64,000 nt of DNA, taken from the NCBI GenBank assembly GCA_947044365.1, contig OX345641.1, forward strand, positions 1,865,460 to 1,929,459, given 5' to 3'. Shown piece by piece: positions 9,574 through 23,100 of this stretch (positions are counted from its first letter, which is position 1; each line of letters begins with the position of its first letter). The position numbers and the translations under genes were made by a program. Source of the DNA: Petrosia ficiformis. Lineage: Eukaryota; Porifera; Demospongiae; Haplosclerida; Petrosiidae. The notes beneath the pieces were generated by a model. It saw only the letters and a list, made by a program, of their open reading frames with translations. It made no database searches and was not told the origin of the DNA.

Positions 9574-12500
9574 CTTGATTTTTTAATTTGTCTCTTCAGT
9601 CTTTGTTCCATAGCATGACATTGTTGTTGACATTGTTGAAACTCCACTGTTAATCTATGATGTTGTATCTGACTCTCGATTCTCTCTTTATTAGCCTTCT
9701 CTACCTAATAAAACAAATCATTGTTGCTATGCCAACTGAATATACAATGAACATATTTTGAGTCAACATATCTTTGCATATACATGTAATGTATGATGTC
9801 ATGGTAACCTGGTTACTATAGATTCTGTTGTCATGGTAACTATGTCAACCTTAGTAATTACCAAATTTAACATTATTATATTTATATTAGTTTATAATGA
9901 GAGTTCTAAAGTTGTCACCAAGGACTGTTGATTCTTAATTATGACCTTCAATGTTGATCACATGTTATGACTATAGCATGCATGAATGGAGAGATGGATG
10001 AATGGATAGATAGATGGAGGAATGGATAGATAGATGGAGAAATGGATAGATAGATGGAGGAATGGATAGATAGATGAATGAATGGATAGATAGATGAAGG
10101 AATGGATGGATAGATGGAGGAATGGATGGAGGAATGGATAGATGGATGGAGGAATGGATAGATAGATATAGGTCAAGGAATGGTAAGTGGATGGACAGAT
10201 GGATGATTAGGATCTAGGAAGACCACAAGTTGTAACAATAATTATAGTTGTAAAGATCTTGTTTGATAAAGTGATAACAATAATAATAATTATTATACAG
10301 TATGTAATTCTAGATGTTAGGAAGTCAACAACACCCTTTACAAAAAATGAATTTATGGAGAGGTTCATGGATGAGTGGACATATTAATCGATTGCGTTAG
10401 ATAGATGGGTAAAGGATAGATGGGTGAATGAATAGATGCATGAATGAATCGAAGAATAAATGGATATATGGGTGGATGGATGGATGGATGGATGGATGGA
10501 TGGATGGATGGATGGATGAATATGATGGATAGATGCATGGATGGATGAATGAATAGATGGATGCGTGGAAGGATGGACAGACATCAACTTATTCATTACA
10601 CATACATGTACATATAAGTATATACATTGTAGATAGGGCTTGCTCAAGCTTGCCTCTAATATTACAATATTACTATAATTATATATAAACACTTACTCTT
10701 AATGTAGCATTAGAAAGTGTCTCCTGCCATGCTTGGTCAATTTGAAAAGCTGGTGATTTAGCTCTAATATTTCTGTTATCTTTCTTTCTCTGCTGCTCTA
10801 ATTCTTCCAATCCTGTCTCTGCTATACGCAATGTTTCTTTGGCAGACTCGTATTCACTGTGTGCTCTTTCAAACTGAAGGGCCGCTCGATGAGCTTCTTC
10901 TTGTAACTATAAACGACAAGCACAAAGAGAAGGTAAGGAATGTAACAACAAGAAAGGTAAATATTGAAAACCTTTTTAAAAAAAACCATAATATGTAATT
11001 ATAATTATGCATCATCCATTCTCCCTCGATTCACCCCAATCTCTATTCATTCATTCACACACACCCCATCCATCCATCCATGCATTGATCTATCTCAATC
11101 CATTCTTCCATACATCCATCCATCTGTCCGTCCTTCCATCTGTCAATCTACCATCTTTCCATCCATCCGTCCCTCTATCTATCCATCTATCTGTCCGTCC
11201 GTCCATCTGTCAATTCACCATCTTTCCATCCATCCGTCCCTCTATCCATCCATCCATCCATCCATCTCTTTTTTTTTCCATCCACTAAACTAACATCCTT
11301 TGCTTTTCTCCATAGCTGTACAAAAGGTTCAGTCTTTTCAATCGACGAAAGTAACTTCTTCTTCAAAAAAGCCAATCTCTGGTGGGCAGCTTCTTTAACT
11401 TGCATATATTCTCTCCATGTATTCTACAAGAAAGCAAGAGAAAATATGAGGATTCAAGATGACATGTGTTCAAAGGAAGAAGATGTTAGTTTTAAAGAGA
11501 AATAAACAGATCAAAAGAAATGAAGGTGAAAATTCAAAGATCTTAGGTGGTGATATATGAGGAGAGCAATAGTGTTGCAAGCCAGATGCTCAGAAGGATG
11601 GTATGGGAGTCAGGCTGATGAGAATATGAAATATGATTAGATGGAAAAATGGAAAGAAATCGATGGAGAGATGGACAGACATATTTACATTGACTGAGTA
11701 TGAGAAGTTAATGACTTGGACTGTATGATAAAATTGTATTAATAAGTTTGATTAAATGCTTGCCTTTAAATTAATCATTTTGTACAGGAAGCCAATTAAG
11801 TGTGTATTGAGGTATAGTAACTATAGTTCCATTTGGATATGTAACTTAGCTTCCTTCCTGTACATAATTGCTAAACATTGAGTAATTTAAATGCAAGTTA
11901 AATTACAATCTGACATTTTCTCATCTACGGTCACATATAAATAGATGATAAGATAGACGAGCATATAGATAGATAGATAGATATATGGACAGACTCTTCA
12001 TACTTGTTGTGTTAGTTCTAATTTATTAACACTGGAACCAGTGTCGGTTAATTTTTCCAGATCAACCTAAATATTGGAGATACATCATACATGACATGTA
12101 CATGTATAATTACAAGTAGTTATAGTTAAAATACAGTATGTGTCAATAAAACGTCAGTATACAGTAATTACTCAGTAGTTTCACAGTAGTTTTGACAGTA
12201 ATTGGTATACTTGCCAGTCAATTCGACACCACAGTAGTGAGACAGTTGGTCACCATTCCCATATCCAAAAGCACTATCACCTTAACAGTGTCTATGGGCT
12301 TACATGTATTTTAAATAGCCGAAGTACAGTATATGTAAATAAAATTAGGGTTGCACCTATACTAGTATAGGGATCTGAATAGGTGCCTATATTGAAGATA
12401 TAGGAAGAGTATCCGTATAGGCAACTGCATTGTCTATACATTGCCTATACAGCTTACACAATATTTTTCAGGCTTTGCACATTACAATATTGTCAAATTG

Positions 12501-14543
12501 CACAAGTACAATCTGAAGATATGTGCAACCAAGTCTGAATATGCCTGTAACTACATGTACATGTACAATGTACTTTGGGCTGAAATTGCACTGAATGTAT
12601 AGCACACAAGCAATAGAATAATTAACACTATACCATGTGTGAACAGTTGTAAACTACAACTATATATTTCACACAGACAATATTGGATCAGATCTGCATA
12701 TAGGCATATAGGCAAATTGCTATATAGGTGCAACACGAAATAAAATGTCACCTTACAGTAACAGTAATTATCATAGCTCTACTGTCAGTATAGTACAGTA
12801 ATTACTGTCAGACATTTTACTTCACATCCTGTTTATAAACTATCAAGAATATAATTATTTTGCTGTGTTCATGGTTACCATTAACAATAAAACGAAAATG
12901 TTGAACCATGTGCCTTTTCCATTTAAGTACAAGAATACTATAAACACCAGTACTATAGTACCACCAAATGTAGCCACCCTCCCTCATACAAAACCTTACT
13001 AATGTTACTATACTCTACATAATGTACATGTATTTCAATCGTAAATAAACGCATTCCTAAACACATCAGAAAAATTTAGTGTTGTTTTTTATTTAGTAAC
13101 TTAAACTAAAACCCTTTTAGTAAGCCTAATATTATTTTAGATTACACTAAAAGTTTGATAAACCAGGCATACTACTATAACTGAAAGCAGTCATTTTTGA
13201 CAAACTAAAACAACACTAAAGAAGATGTGCTGAAACTATTATTGTTTTTAGTAAAATATTTTAATTATTAATTACATCATACAGCTCTTCCTTCATTTTC
13301 ATTTGGCATCAAAAATGAATAACAAAATTTCATTGGTTTCCATACAAAACACATTGGCATTCCTCTATTGTACAAGACTTGTTCAGAATGGGATTGAGAC
13401 TACTACACAGTATGAGAACGTGTCCTAACATCAATCTTAGTAGACTAAATTTAGTAATCATGTTTTTGATAAGCTTATATGGCATATAGTCTAGTGTCGT
13501 TTTAGTTTGACAATAATGACCACTTTTAGTTACAGTTGTAGTATGACTAGTTTATCAAACATTTAGTTTAAAATAATATTAGGTTTACTAAATTTTAGTT
13601 TTAGTTAACTAACTAAAGGTGCCCATTATTGGACATTTTTCATTTTAGTTAGTTCTAGTTAGTTAACTAAAAGTCACATGCCAAAAAGGGGTTTTAGTTA
13701 TAGTTAACTAAATGAAAGAGCTGTACTTATGTGTAGGGTTATATGGAAGTGATTTGTTTAATTTTGGGTTCCACCTAACCTTGTTTGCATGCTTTTTGGG
13801 TTTTGACATCCCTACATCTTCTTTCATTTTTATTGCAAAGGTTTTTCATTATTATTTATTACACTGGAGTGTTTCCACCAGGATAAATATTAAGGGTGGG
13901 GAGTGCATCAGTGCTACATGACGTCAGGTCAGCAATGTTCAATGTGTGTTGTAAAATAGTGTTTTTCAGCATAAACGTTTGGAATTAAAGGATGGGAGAG
14001 CAAAGTTTTAGGGTGGGGGAGTGCCATAGTACTACTCTTTAAGGGAAACACTGCACTTTGTTTAACTTCTAAGCGAATGTAAAATAATCGTGGCTTCTGA
14101 AGTTTGTTTACATTCATGATGACCTCAAAATTAGGAAGTGATGTCTTTATTTGCAAGATAGTGTATAGTTTAATGTCATAAGATTAATACACGATTATAC
14201 TGTAACTCAATAGTGAAGTAATGGATTGAAATTTAATATACACAAAAAAGGACGGGAAGAATAATTATATGAAAATGGTGATAGTAAAAAGATTGTTGGT
14301 CATTCAAAACTAAAGTTATGAATATTTTTTTTGAGATCAAGTGAACATGAATGACCTTTAGGAGTCACTTACAGCTATAGTCTGTTCCAATCCTCCATCT
14401 AAATCTAGTTCTTTCTCGTCATCACTGTAAAAATCTGTAGCAAGCATTCCCACATCAGTAGATGCCATACTCTCTGGTGTACAGGATCTACTGTAATCAC
14501 TACTGCCTTCATCAAGTTCATCATTCAGTTTTATTTCTTCCAT
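9574..14543 (-). CDS. SH3BP5: SH3BP5-like protein (Rab11 GEF family), exons 1-5
   Basis: Five exons on the minus strand: 14373-14543 (start ATG 14541-14543, 57 codons), 12004-12066, 11295-11423, 10697-10906 and 9574-9704. All have GT-AG borders and compatible phases. The product starts with a short acidic Ser/Asp-rich segment, then a long coiled coil. Family-typical features are [16 protein letters not shown] (compare SIEKARP.WE.R..A), [34 protein letters not shown] and the LKRQIKKSR end of the conserved block. SH3BP5 and SH3BP5L bind and activate Rab11 GTPases through this coiled coil. The last exon uses donor CAAG|GTTTTA at 9573; reading through it would hit TAA at once. The continuation is probably the exon at 2956-4233, with one small exon not located. 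Introns hold ATGG/CATC microsatellites and MITEs. Confidence 0.85.
9962..11290. repeat. ATGG/GATA and CATC microsatellites in SH3BP5-like introns
   Basis: Blocks at about 9980-10205 (ATGGATAGATAG), 10400-10580 (ATGG) and 11040-11280 (CATC with CGTC variants), interrupted by the exon at 10697-10906. The His-Pro-Ser-Ile reading frames are repeat artefacts. Confidence 0.9.
12130..12830. mobile_element. TACTGTA-type MITE, apparently interrupted
   Basis: Left part 12130-12250 and right part about 12745-12815 match the two ends of the intact element at 21118-21333 (TGTCAATAAAA and TACAGTAATTACT motifs). The ~490 bp between them are unrelated sequence with repeated 'ctatatagg' words, consistent with insertion of other DNA into an older copy. 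Confidence 0.5.
13075..13712. mobile_element. Two copies of a TTTTAGTTAACT-type MITE
   Basis: Copies at about 13075-13220 and 13490-13712, recognised by GTGTTGTTTT ends, TTTTAGTTAACTA palindromes, 'aaaacccttttagtaa' and 'ccaggcatacta' motifs. The family recurs at 15640, 17150, 22510, 23715, 27160 and 32655. It lies in intron 1 of the SH3BP5-like gene. Nothing coding is seen between the copies. Confidence 0.65.
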
Positions 14544-14663
14544 TATTTGTCTCTGGACGTTTCTCTAGATATGGGCGTTACCGTTCCATGAGTAATATTT
14601 TCTTACGTACAATTAGAATTAATGGCACAAAGAATGTTAATTAATCACCTAATTAGTTAATGA

Positions 14664-17600
14664 TTATGAATGTTCTTTCACAAATTCTAATAATGAATCT
14701 AGGTCACGAGCTTTTGTATATTCTGCTTTCTTCTCTCCCTCAGAGAATAAAATGAGTGTCGGAAATCCACGTACCTGAATAAAAAATATTAATGAGAAAT
14801 TAATTATATTTGTTCAGCTCTTTGTTCATGTAAACATTATGTCATCATTACATCATATAATTATATAGCCAAGGTGGCAGGTTTAATGTCATAAGGTTAA
14901 TATATGATTATACTGTAACTATATGTACTATAGTGTATAGTTTAATGTCATAAGGTTAATACATGATTATACTGTAACTATATGTACTATAGTGTATAGT
15001 TTAATGTCATAAGGTTAATACATGATTATACTGTAACTATATGTACTGTAGTGTATAGTTTAATGTCATAAGGTTAATACATGATTATACTGTAACTATA
15101 TGTACTGTAGTGTATAGTCATAAGGTTAATACATGATTATACTGTAACTGTATGTACTATGGTGTATAGTGTATTACTACTATGGTCTCCATTCAATATT
15201 AGGACATATTTGCTTGTACAAGCATTATAGCAGTTTCTGACATACAATGGTAACAATACCACAACCCACCCAACTAGTTATAGCAACAAAACAGCGTACA
15301 ACCATTAACAAGATGACTACCTACTATATCAGAAATGGTATTGTTCCTTGTAATATTGTGTAATATTATGTAACATCATGTTTAAATTTGGGATTATTCT
15401 ATAGCCAATTTTCAAAGTAAAAACAACATACCTTAAGCCTACTGTTAATTGCATCCACTAAATTTTGTGATTTTTAAACGCTCGTATGGATACATTAATT
15501 ATAATGAATTTCCTAATACTGTGCAAGCGAAAATCAGTGTTATTTGAATTTCAAGTTTTACCACATGCTTATGTTCAACCGTTCAATTCCCAGCCGACTG
15601 GTGCCATAATGTAACGAAATTTGGTTTCTAGATACTGTAGTGTTGTTTTAGTTAACTATAACTAAAACTAAAACCCCTTTTAGTAAGGCATTTTTACTTT
15701 TAGTTAACTAAACTATAACTAAATTACAAGTCTACTGCAATAACTATAACTAACTAAAATGAAAATTGGCCAATAATGAGTACTTTTAGTTAGTTAACTA
15801 TAACTAAAACCCTTTTAGTTAATTACTAAACTAAAAGTTCGAGAAACCAGGCATACTATAACTATAACTAAAAGTAGTCATTATTGTCATACTAAATAAA
15901 ACAACACTAGTAGGTAGGACAAGAACCTATCTTAAAGAGTTGATAGTTTTATCAGTTTTGCTAATAAGATGACTAAAAAATTATCAATTAAACAAACTAC
16001 TTTGAAAAAATTAAAAACCAAATAGGACTGATTTTCACATGCACAGTCAGTCACATGTTCATGAAATATATTTTTAGCATGTATGTACTAATTTTAGTAA
16101 TTACATGTATTATGTCAGTCACTAAAATAGCTAAAATTAGTCCACACAATTAAAAGTAGGCGTAAGCTAATCTTACATACTTCAAATTTTTCACACAACT
16201 CCTTTTCAACTGTACAGTCAACCTAAAAATAACAAAAACATTAATTAATTAAACCACGCCCATAATATTCAGGCCACACCCACACAATAAATTGACTACC
16301 TTTGCTATAGTGGCATGAGAACTAGAATGAGTGACTTCTGCTAACCTTTCCCAAACAGGAGCTAGTCGTTTACAATGACCACACCTATGAAATATTAAAA
16401 TATCAACAACCATGGGTTCATCCTTCATGTACACTAACACAAGATAATTAGAGTATATATGGTACTAAGTAGCTAGTATATAGGGTACTGTAGAGTATAT
16501 CTATCATAGTATTGTAGTATAGTACCATATATGTTCTAATTATTTGTGTGCTTACATAAAACATGACCCCAATCGTGCATACATAAATAGATCGATGTAT
16601 AAAAAATGACCACATTATCAGGAAGAGCCTGAGTCAGCTCTACTCTAGCCTGAATGCTACGTTGATGGACAGTTACCATATTTATTTGATGTAATTCTTG
16701 CTTGCTCAGGCTCGCCCCTCTGATGACCAGTACTAAATATATTAATATTAATTTCCTTTTTCTATCATATTGTTGGTTTCAAAGCCGCTCATATTTCAAG
16801 CAAACAAACAAAATCATTACAGCATATATGGTACTTTAAAAATACCCCTAGCCTAGTGTAGTACCATATATACTCTAATTATTAATGAATGCGTTGGCTT
16901 ATACATACAAGTAACAAGTGTGAGCCTAATAATTATATTTCAAAGTCATTATTAAATTTTCATTAAACTTTGGAAAAATGTACAAGTGCTATATTACACA
17001 TTTATCTTTCGTACATTGCTTTTGTTACCCCCGATGAAGGGTAGAGTATCTAGTCGAATCATTGGTGGTGAAAACCCAACCCTTTGTTAGTAAAAGAGAA
17101 TATGTCTAACATATTGAGCTGTAGTCTGTAAGCAGAATAGTTTCATTTTACTATGGTATTATTGGCCATTTTAGTTAGCTATATTGCAGTGTACCTGTAA
17201 TTTAGTTATAGTTTAGTTAACTAAAAGTCACAATGGCTTACTAAAAGGGGTTTTAGTTATAGTTATAGTTAACTAAAACAACACTGATTCAAAAGAAGGT
17301 TCATTTCTGGGAAGATGGTTCACTATGGTGACTAGTTTCTCACCATGGTGCATAGAACTTCACAAAAGTCACTCCCTCAGAGATAGTATTATGAAATGTA
17401 TCAGCAGTGAGATCAACAGGTGTAATGGAACGCTCCTGTGATAATGGAATAACGAAGGTGTGTGTGTATAATGGAGTGATAATGGAATAATGGATTGTTA
17501 ATGGTGTGATAATGTAGTGATAATGGAATAATGGGGTGATAATGGATAATGGAGTGATAATGGATTGAAATAATGTAGTGATAATGGATAATGGAGTCAT

Positions 17601-19892
17601 AATGGGTAATGGAATGATAATGGAATAATGGTGTGATTATGGAATAATGGAGTGATAATGGAATAATGGAGTGATTATGGAATAATGTAGTAATAATGGT
17701 GTGATAATGTAGTGATAATGGAATAATGGAGTGATAATGTAGTGATAATGGAATAATGTAGTGATAATGTAGTGATAATGGAATAATGGAGTGATAATGG
17801 AATAATGGAGTGATAATGGAATAATGGAGTGATAATGTAGTGATAATGGAATAATGTAGTGATAATGTAGTGATAATGGAATAATGTAGTGATAATGGAA
17901 TAATGTAGTGATAATGGATAATGGAGTCATAATGGGTAATGGAATGATAATGGAATAATGGTGTGATTATGGAATAATGGAGTGATAATGGAATAATGGA
18001 GTGATTATGGAATAATGTAGTAATAATGGTGTGATATGTAGTGATAATGGAATAATGGAGTGATAATGTAGTGATAATGGAATAATGTAGTGATAATGTA
18101 GTGATAATGTAGTGATAATGGAATAATGGAGTGATAATGGAATAATGGAGTGATAATGTAGTGATAATGGAATAATGTAGTGATAATGTAGTGATAATGG
18201 AATAATGTAGTGATAATGAAATAATGGAGTGATAATGAAATAATGGAGTGATAATGGATAATGGAGTGATAATGGGTAATGGGGTGATAATGTGTGATAA
18301 TGGATAATGGAGTGATAATGGGTAATAATGGATAATGGAGTCATAATGGGTAATGGAATGATAATGGAATAATGGTGTGATTATGGAATAATGTAGTGAT
18401 AATGAAATAATGGAGTGATAATGGAATAATGGAGTGATAATGAAATAATGGGGTGATTATGGATTAATGAAGTAATCGGGTGACACTGGGATTATGGTAC
18501 AATAATTTACCTCTCTGCCTTTTTCATCTGAAGTACCCACAGGAAAATTATCCTTCACATACTGTATTAGTGCATCAAGACCACGTCCTCCTTTATATTT
18601 ATCAATCGGTTCCCCTCCCTCAAATAGAAGCAATGTTGGGTAACCTTTGACCCCATATTTGCCACAAGTAACAGTATTCTGAGTACAGTCTATCTAAAAT
18701 ATACATGTGAGAAGTGATAATAGTTATACATGTATGTACATGTATATATAAATACATGTAACACATAGAATGATACATTGATGTGATGAAAGCATGGATG
18801 AATAGATGAATGGTGGATAGATGAATTGATGAATGGATGAATGGATTAATAGTTGAATGGATGGATGGATGGATGAAGGATGGATGGATGATTGATGGAT
18901 GATGGATGGATGGATGGAGGGATGGATGGATGAATGGATGGATGGATGGATGGATGGATGATTGGATAATGGATGGATGAATGGATGAATAAATGGATGA
19001 ATGACTGGATAATGGATGGATGACAGGATAATGGATGGATGAATGGATGAATGAATGAATGAATGGATGGACGGATAAATGGATGAACGGATGGATGGAT
19101 GACTGGATAATGGATGGATGAATGGATAAATAGATGAATGACTGCACATATAAAAGGATGGATAGAGAAATGGATAATACAAATGATACATTGATGTGAT
19201 GAAAGCATGGATGAATAGATGAATGATGGATAGATGAATTGATGAATGGATTAATAGATGAATGGATGGATGGATGGATGGATGGATGAATGGACGGGCG
19301 AATTGATGGATAGATGAATTGATGAATGGATGGATGAATGGATCAATAAGTGAATGAATGGATGGATGAATGAATGGATGGATGAATAGACAAATAGAGG
19401 AATGGATGATGAAAGGATGAATGGATAAACGAATGAATAAACGAATGGATGAATAGATAATGGATGGATCAATGGGTCAATGAATCAATGGATAGATGGA
19501 TAGATGGATGGATGGATGGATGAATCAATAAGTGAATGAATGGATGGATGGATAGATGGATGAATGACTGCACATATAAAAGGATGGACAGAGCAATGGA
19601 TAGATGAATCAATACAAAAATCGATATACTCTTCCGATCATACCTTACTAATATGAACTAAAGAGTTAGATTTGTAATATGTAGCTAGCTCTTCCCAAGT
19701 AGGGGCCAGCTTCTGACAATGACCACACCTACAAATTAATAATTAATTAATAATAAATACAATAACAACTTATTAATGTTTGTTACCAAGGAGCAAAGAA
19801 CTTGACAAAATGAACTCCATTCTTCTCAATAAATGAAGGAAATGATTTGTCATCCAAATGAACTAGTCCAACCTCATCACCCTTACAATATA

Positions 19893-19949
<57 letters not shown>

Positions 19950-20089
19950 GAATGAATAGATGTACATGTATGTATGTACTATGCATGTACATACATATAT
20001 ATACATGCATACATATATACATACATACATGCATACATATATACATACATATATACATACATACATACATACATACATACATACATACA

Positions 20090-20121
<32 letters not shown>

Positions 20122-23100
20122 CATACATACATACACACACCTCATCACTCTTGACCTGTTGTTCCACAAACTCTTTTAAAGATTTCAAGTCTCTCTGTCC
20201 AGTATAAGAAATCTGATGACTTCCGACAAACAGTTTCAAACTAACAGAAAAAATGTATAATTATTATAAATACATATACATCTACATATACATGTATATG
20301 TACATGTACATCTACATGTATATGTACATGTATATGTACATGCATGTCTTTGGCTTGTTGCCATGAGTTCATACAATCATATACTCAATCATCCAATCCT
20401 TAATTTTTGCTGACCACAAAATAGTATATAGTAAAATACTGAAATATTAAATTTCTGTAATACACTGGTCACCACTCAGATGAATTAACCACCTCAGATA
20501 ACACATACATGTACATTAGGCTACTGATACAGAATTAAGTACATGTACATGTATATTATGTACATGTAGAATACATTATAATTTAGTATGGGTGTACATG
20601 TACAGTACATGCAGTGTTCTGCCCACACTGGTCAGGAATAACCACCACTCAGATGAGTAACCACCTCTCAGATGAATACATAACCACCTCTCAGATGAAT
20701 TGAATTAACCACCTCTCAGATGAATAAACCACCTCTCCAATGAATAATTAACCACCTCTCAGATGAATTAACCACCTCTAAGAGCTAATGAGACAGAATT
20801 AAGTATAAACAGCATCCAACCACCTCCAGCTCTACATGCATATTATACACTAGGGCCGGAACAGATATCCAGTATTACCTCATATAAATTAACCACCTCT
20901 CAGATAATATGGCTACTGAAGACATATGCTGGGTAAACAGCACTAAATGCAAGTTAGAATCCAACCATTACTCTGGGCAGAACACTTATTGTCTGTTATA
21001 CTTAATGTACGTACGTTGGATATCCACTGACTCCCTGTTCACTACATACTGATGTGTCTGTAGTACAGTCTACCTGTGATATTATACGAGATTAGTGATT
21101 TTAATATAAATAAAACATACTGTATATGTCAATAAAATGTCACCATACAGTAACAGTAATTATCTTAGTTCTACTGTCAGTATAGTATAGTAATTACTGT
21201 CTCACTACTGTGGTGTTGAATTGACAAGTACACCAATTACTGTTAAAACTACTGTTGAACTACTGTAGTGTGATAATGAAACTACTGAGTAATTACTGTA
21301 CTGTATGGTGACTTTTTATTGACATATACTGTAGCATTGTGTATTGCTGTATGATATGATACAGTATCACGATATTTGAAATATAAATGTCCTATTTGGT
21401 TGTATTTGTCAAGAAATCGTAAAAGAAATCAATCACAGTTACATGTATGCACACTAACTTGTTATAATTGCTTTTAGGTATAAAATTAGACAAATGGAAA
21501 GCCAGGTTTACTAAACTGTCCACACCAGTGTATTGGTACACCCAAAATCCACTATTGTATCATGATTATTAGACAATATTTCAATATATCGATATGTATC
21601 ACACATCACCACTAACTATGTGAGATGTTAATTAATTAATGATTTCAGTGTGAAATTAATTTGCACACATTAATAATTAATTAATGTAGAGGCACTCAAA
21701 GCTATTTAATAGCAGGTAGGCAGGCTGTGATTATTCAATGCTTTTACTTGTCTACTCACTTGTGATTATCACCTATAGCCAGTAATCGCAAAATTGAATC
21801 TTCAAAGTTGTCCAATTCTACCTGCAATTTATTATTTATTGATGAGAGCAGGGGTCGGCACTTGTTTCTACTCCACTGTTAATAGTTTGGAAATGAGACT
21901 ACACATTAAAGACTATAGTAGTTTGGGAATGAGACTACACGTTGAAAACTGTAGTAATATTGAAATGTGACAACACATTGAGGAACTGTGAGAATGTGAC
22001 TACACACTGAAGACTATAGTAGTTTGAGAATGAGACTACACATTAAAGACTATAGTAGTTTGGGAATGAGACTACACTTTGAAGACTGTAGTAATATCGA
22101 AATGTGACTAAACATTGAAAACTGTGAGAATGAGACTACACATGGAAGACTATAATAGTTTGGGAATGAGACTACACATTAAAGACTATAGTAGTTTGGG
22201 AACGAGACTACACATTGAAGACTATAGTAGTTAGGGAATGATACTACACATTGAAGACTATAGTAGTTTGGGAATGAGACTACACATTGAAGACTATAGT
22301 AGTTTGGGAATGAGTCTATGTATTGAATTAACCTTTGCAATGACTACTGTTGTATCCATATACTCGTCAGCTAGTTGGTCCCAAGTAGGAGCTAACCTCT
22401 TACAATGACCACACCTGAGAAAAAAACATCACATACATGTAATATCCAAGATGGATGCTATGATATGAACATACATGTATGCAGAAATGTACAGGAAATT
22501 GACTTACTATTATTCGTCAATTTTCATTTTAGTTATTACTGTAGACCTGTAATTTAGTTACAGATTAGTTAACTTACAATGCTTTACTTAAAAGGGTTTT
22601 AATTATAGTTATAATTAAATTATTTCCAGAATGCCTAATCTTACATCCTAAATCCTACCCTATATGGTTTGCACAGCAAATTAATGGGACTAGACATTCT
22701 GGGAATCAGCTGAGAATATTACCGTACCTCTAGGATTCAGGACTACTAAAAACCACATTGGAATGGGATAAAATTACAAATTATTTGGCGAACAACCACG
22801 AAACTAATCGTATTTTGATCTTTACAGTTTAATCATAGATCTATGAGCCAACGATATCACTGGCTTATGGATCTATGATTTAATTAATTAACCAATTTAT
22901 GTAAAATTGTACTTAACTACTTACGTAAATTAAGAAACATAATTGCATTGAATTTGATCAAATTATACTTTCATTGTTTTCTACATATTACACAAAAAAA
23001 GTTGAAACCCAGCCATGGCCAGCCTTAATCCCATGCATGCTTACCAAGGAGCAAAGAATTTCACAAAACATGGTTTCCCAGTAGCTAGAGTTGTATCAAA

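Noticed and set aside
17637..19472. Long His/Tyr/Ile/Pro/Ser frames on the reverse strand
   Set aside because: Translations of the ATAATGG and ATGGATGA repeats inside TXNDC5 introns; splicing evidence of the gene itself is clear.
21763..21824. Extra TXNDC5 exon ([20 protein letters not shown])
   Set aside because: Splice-like borders exist, but the 62-nt length breaks the frame between two exons that already join perfectly, and the family has no insertion there. It could be a poison exon.
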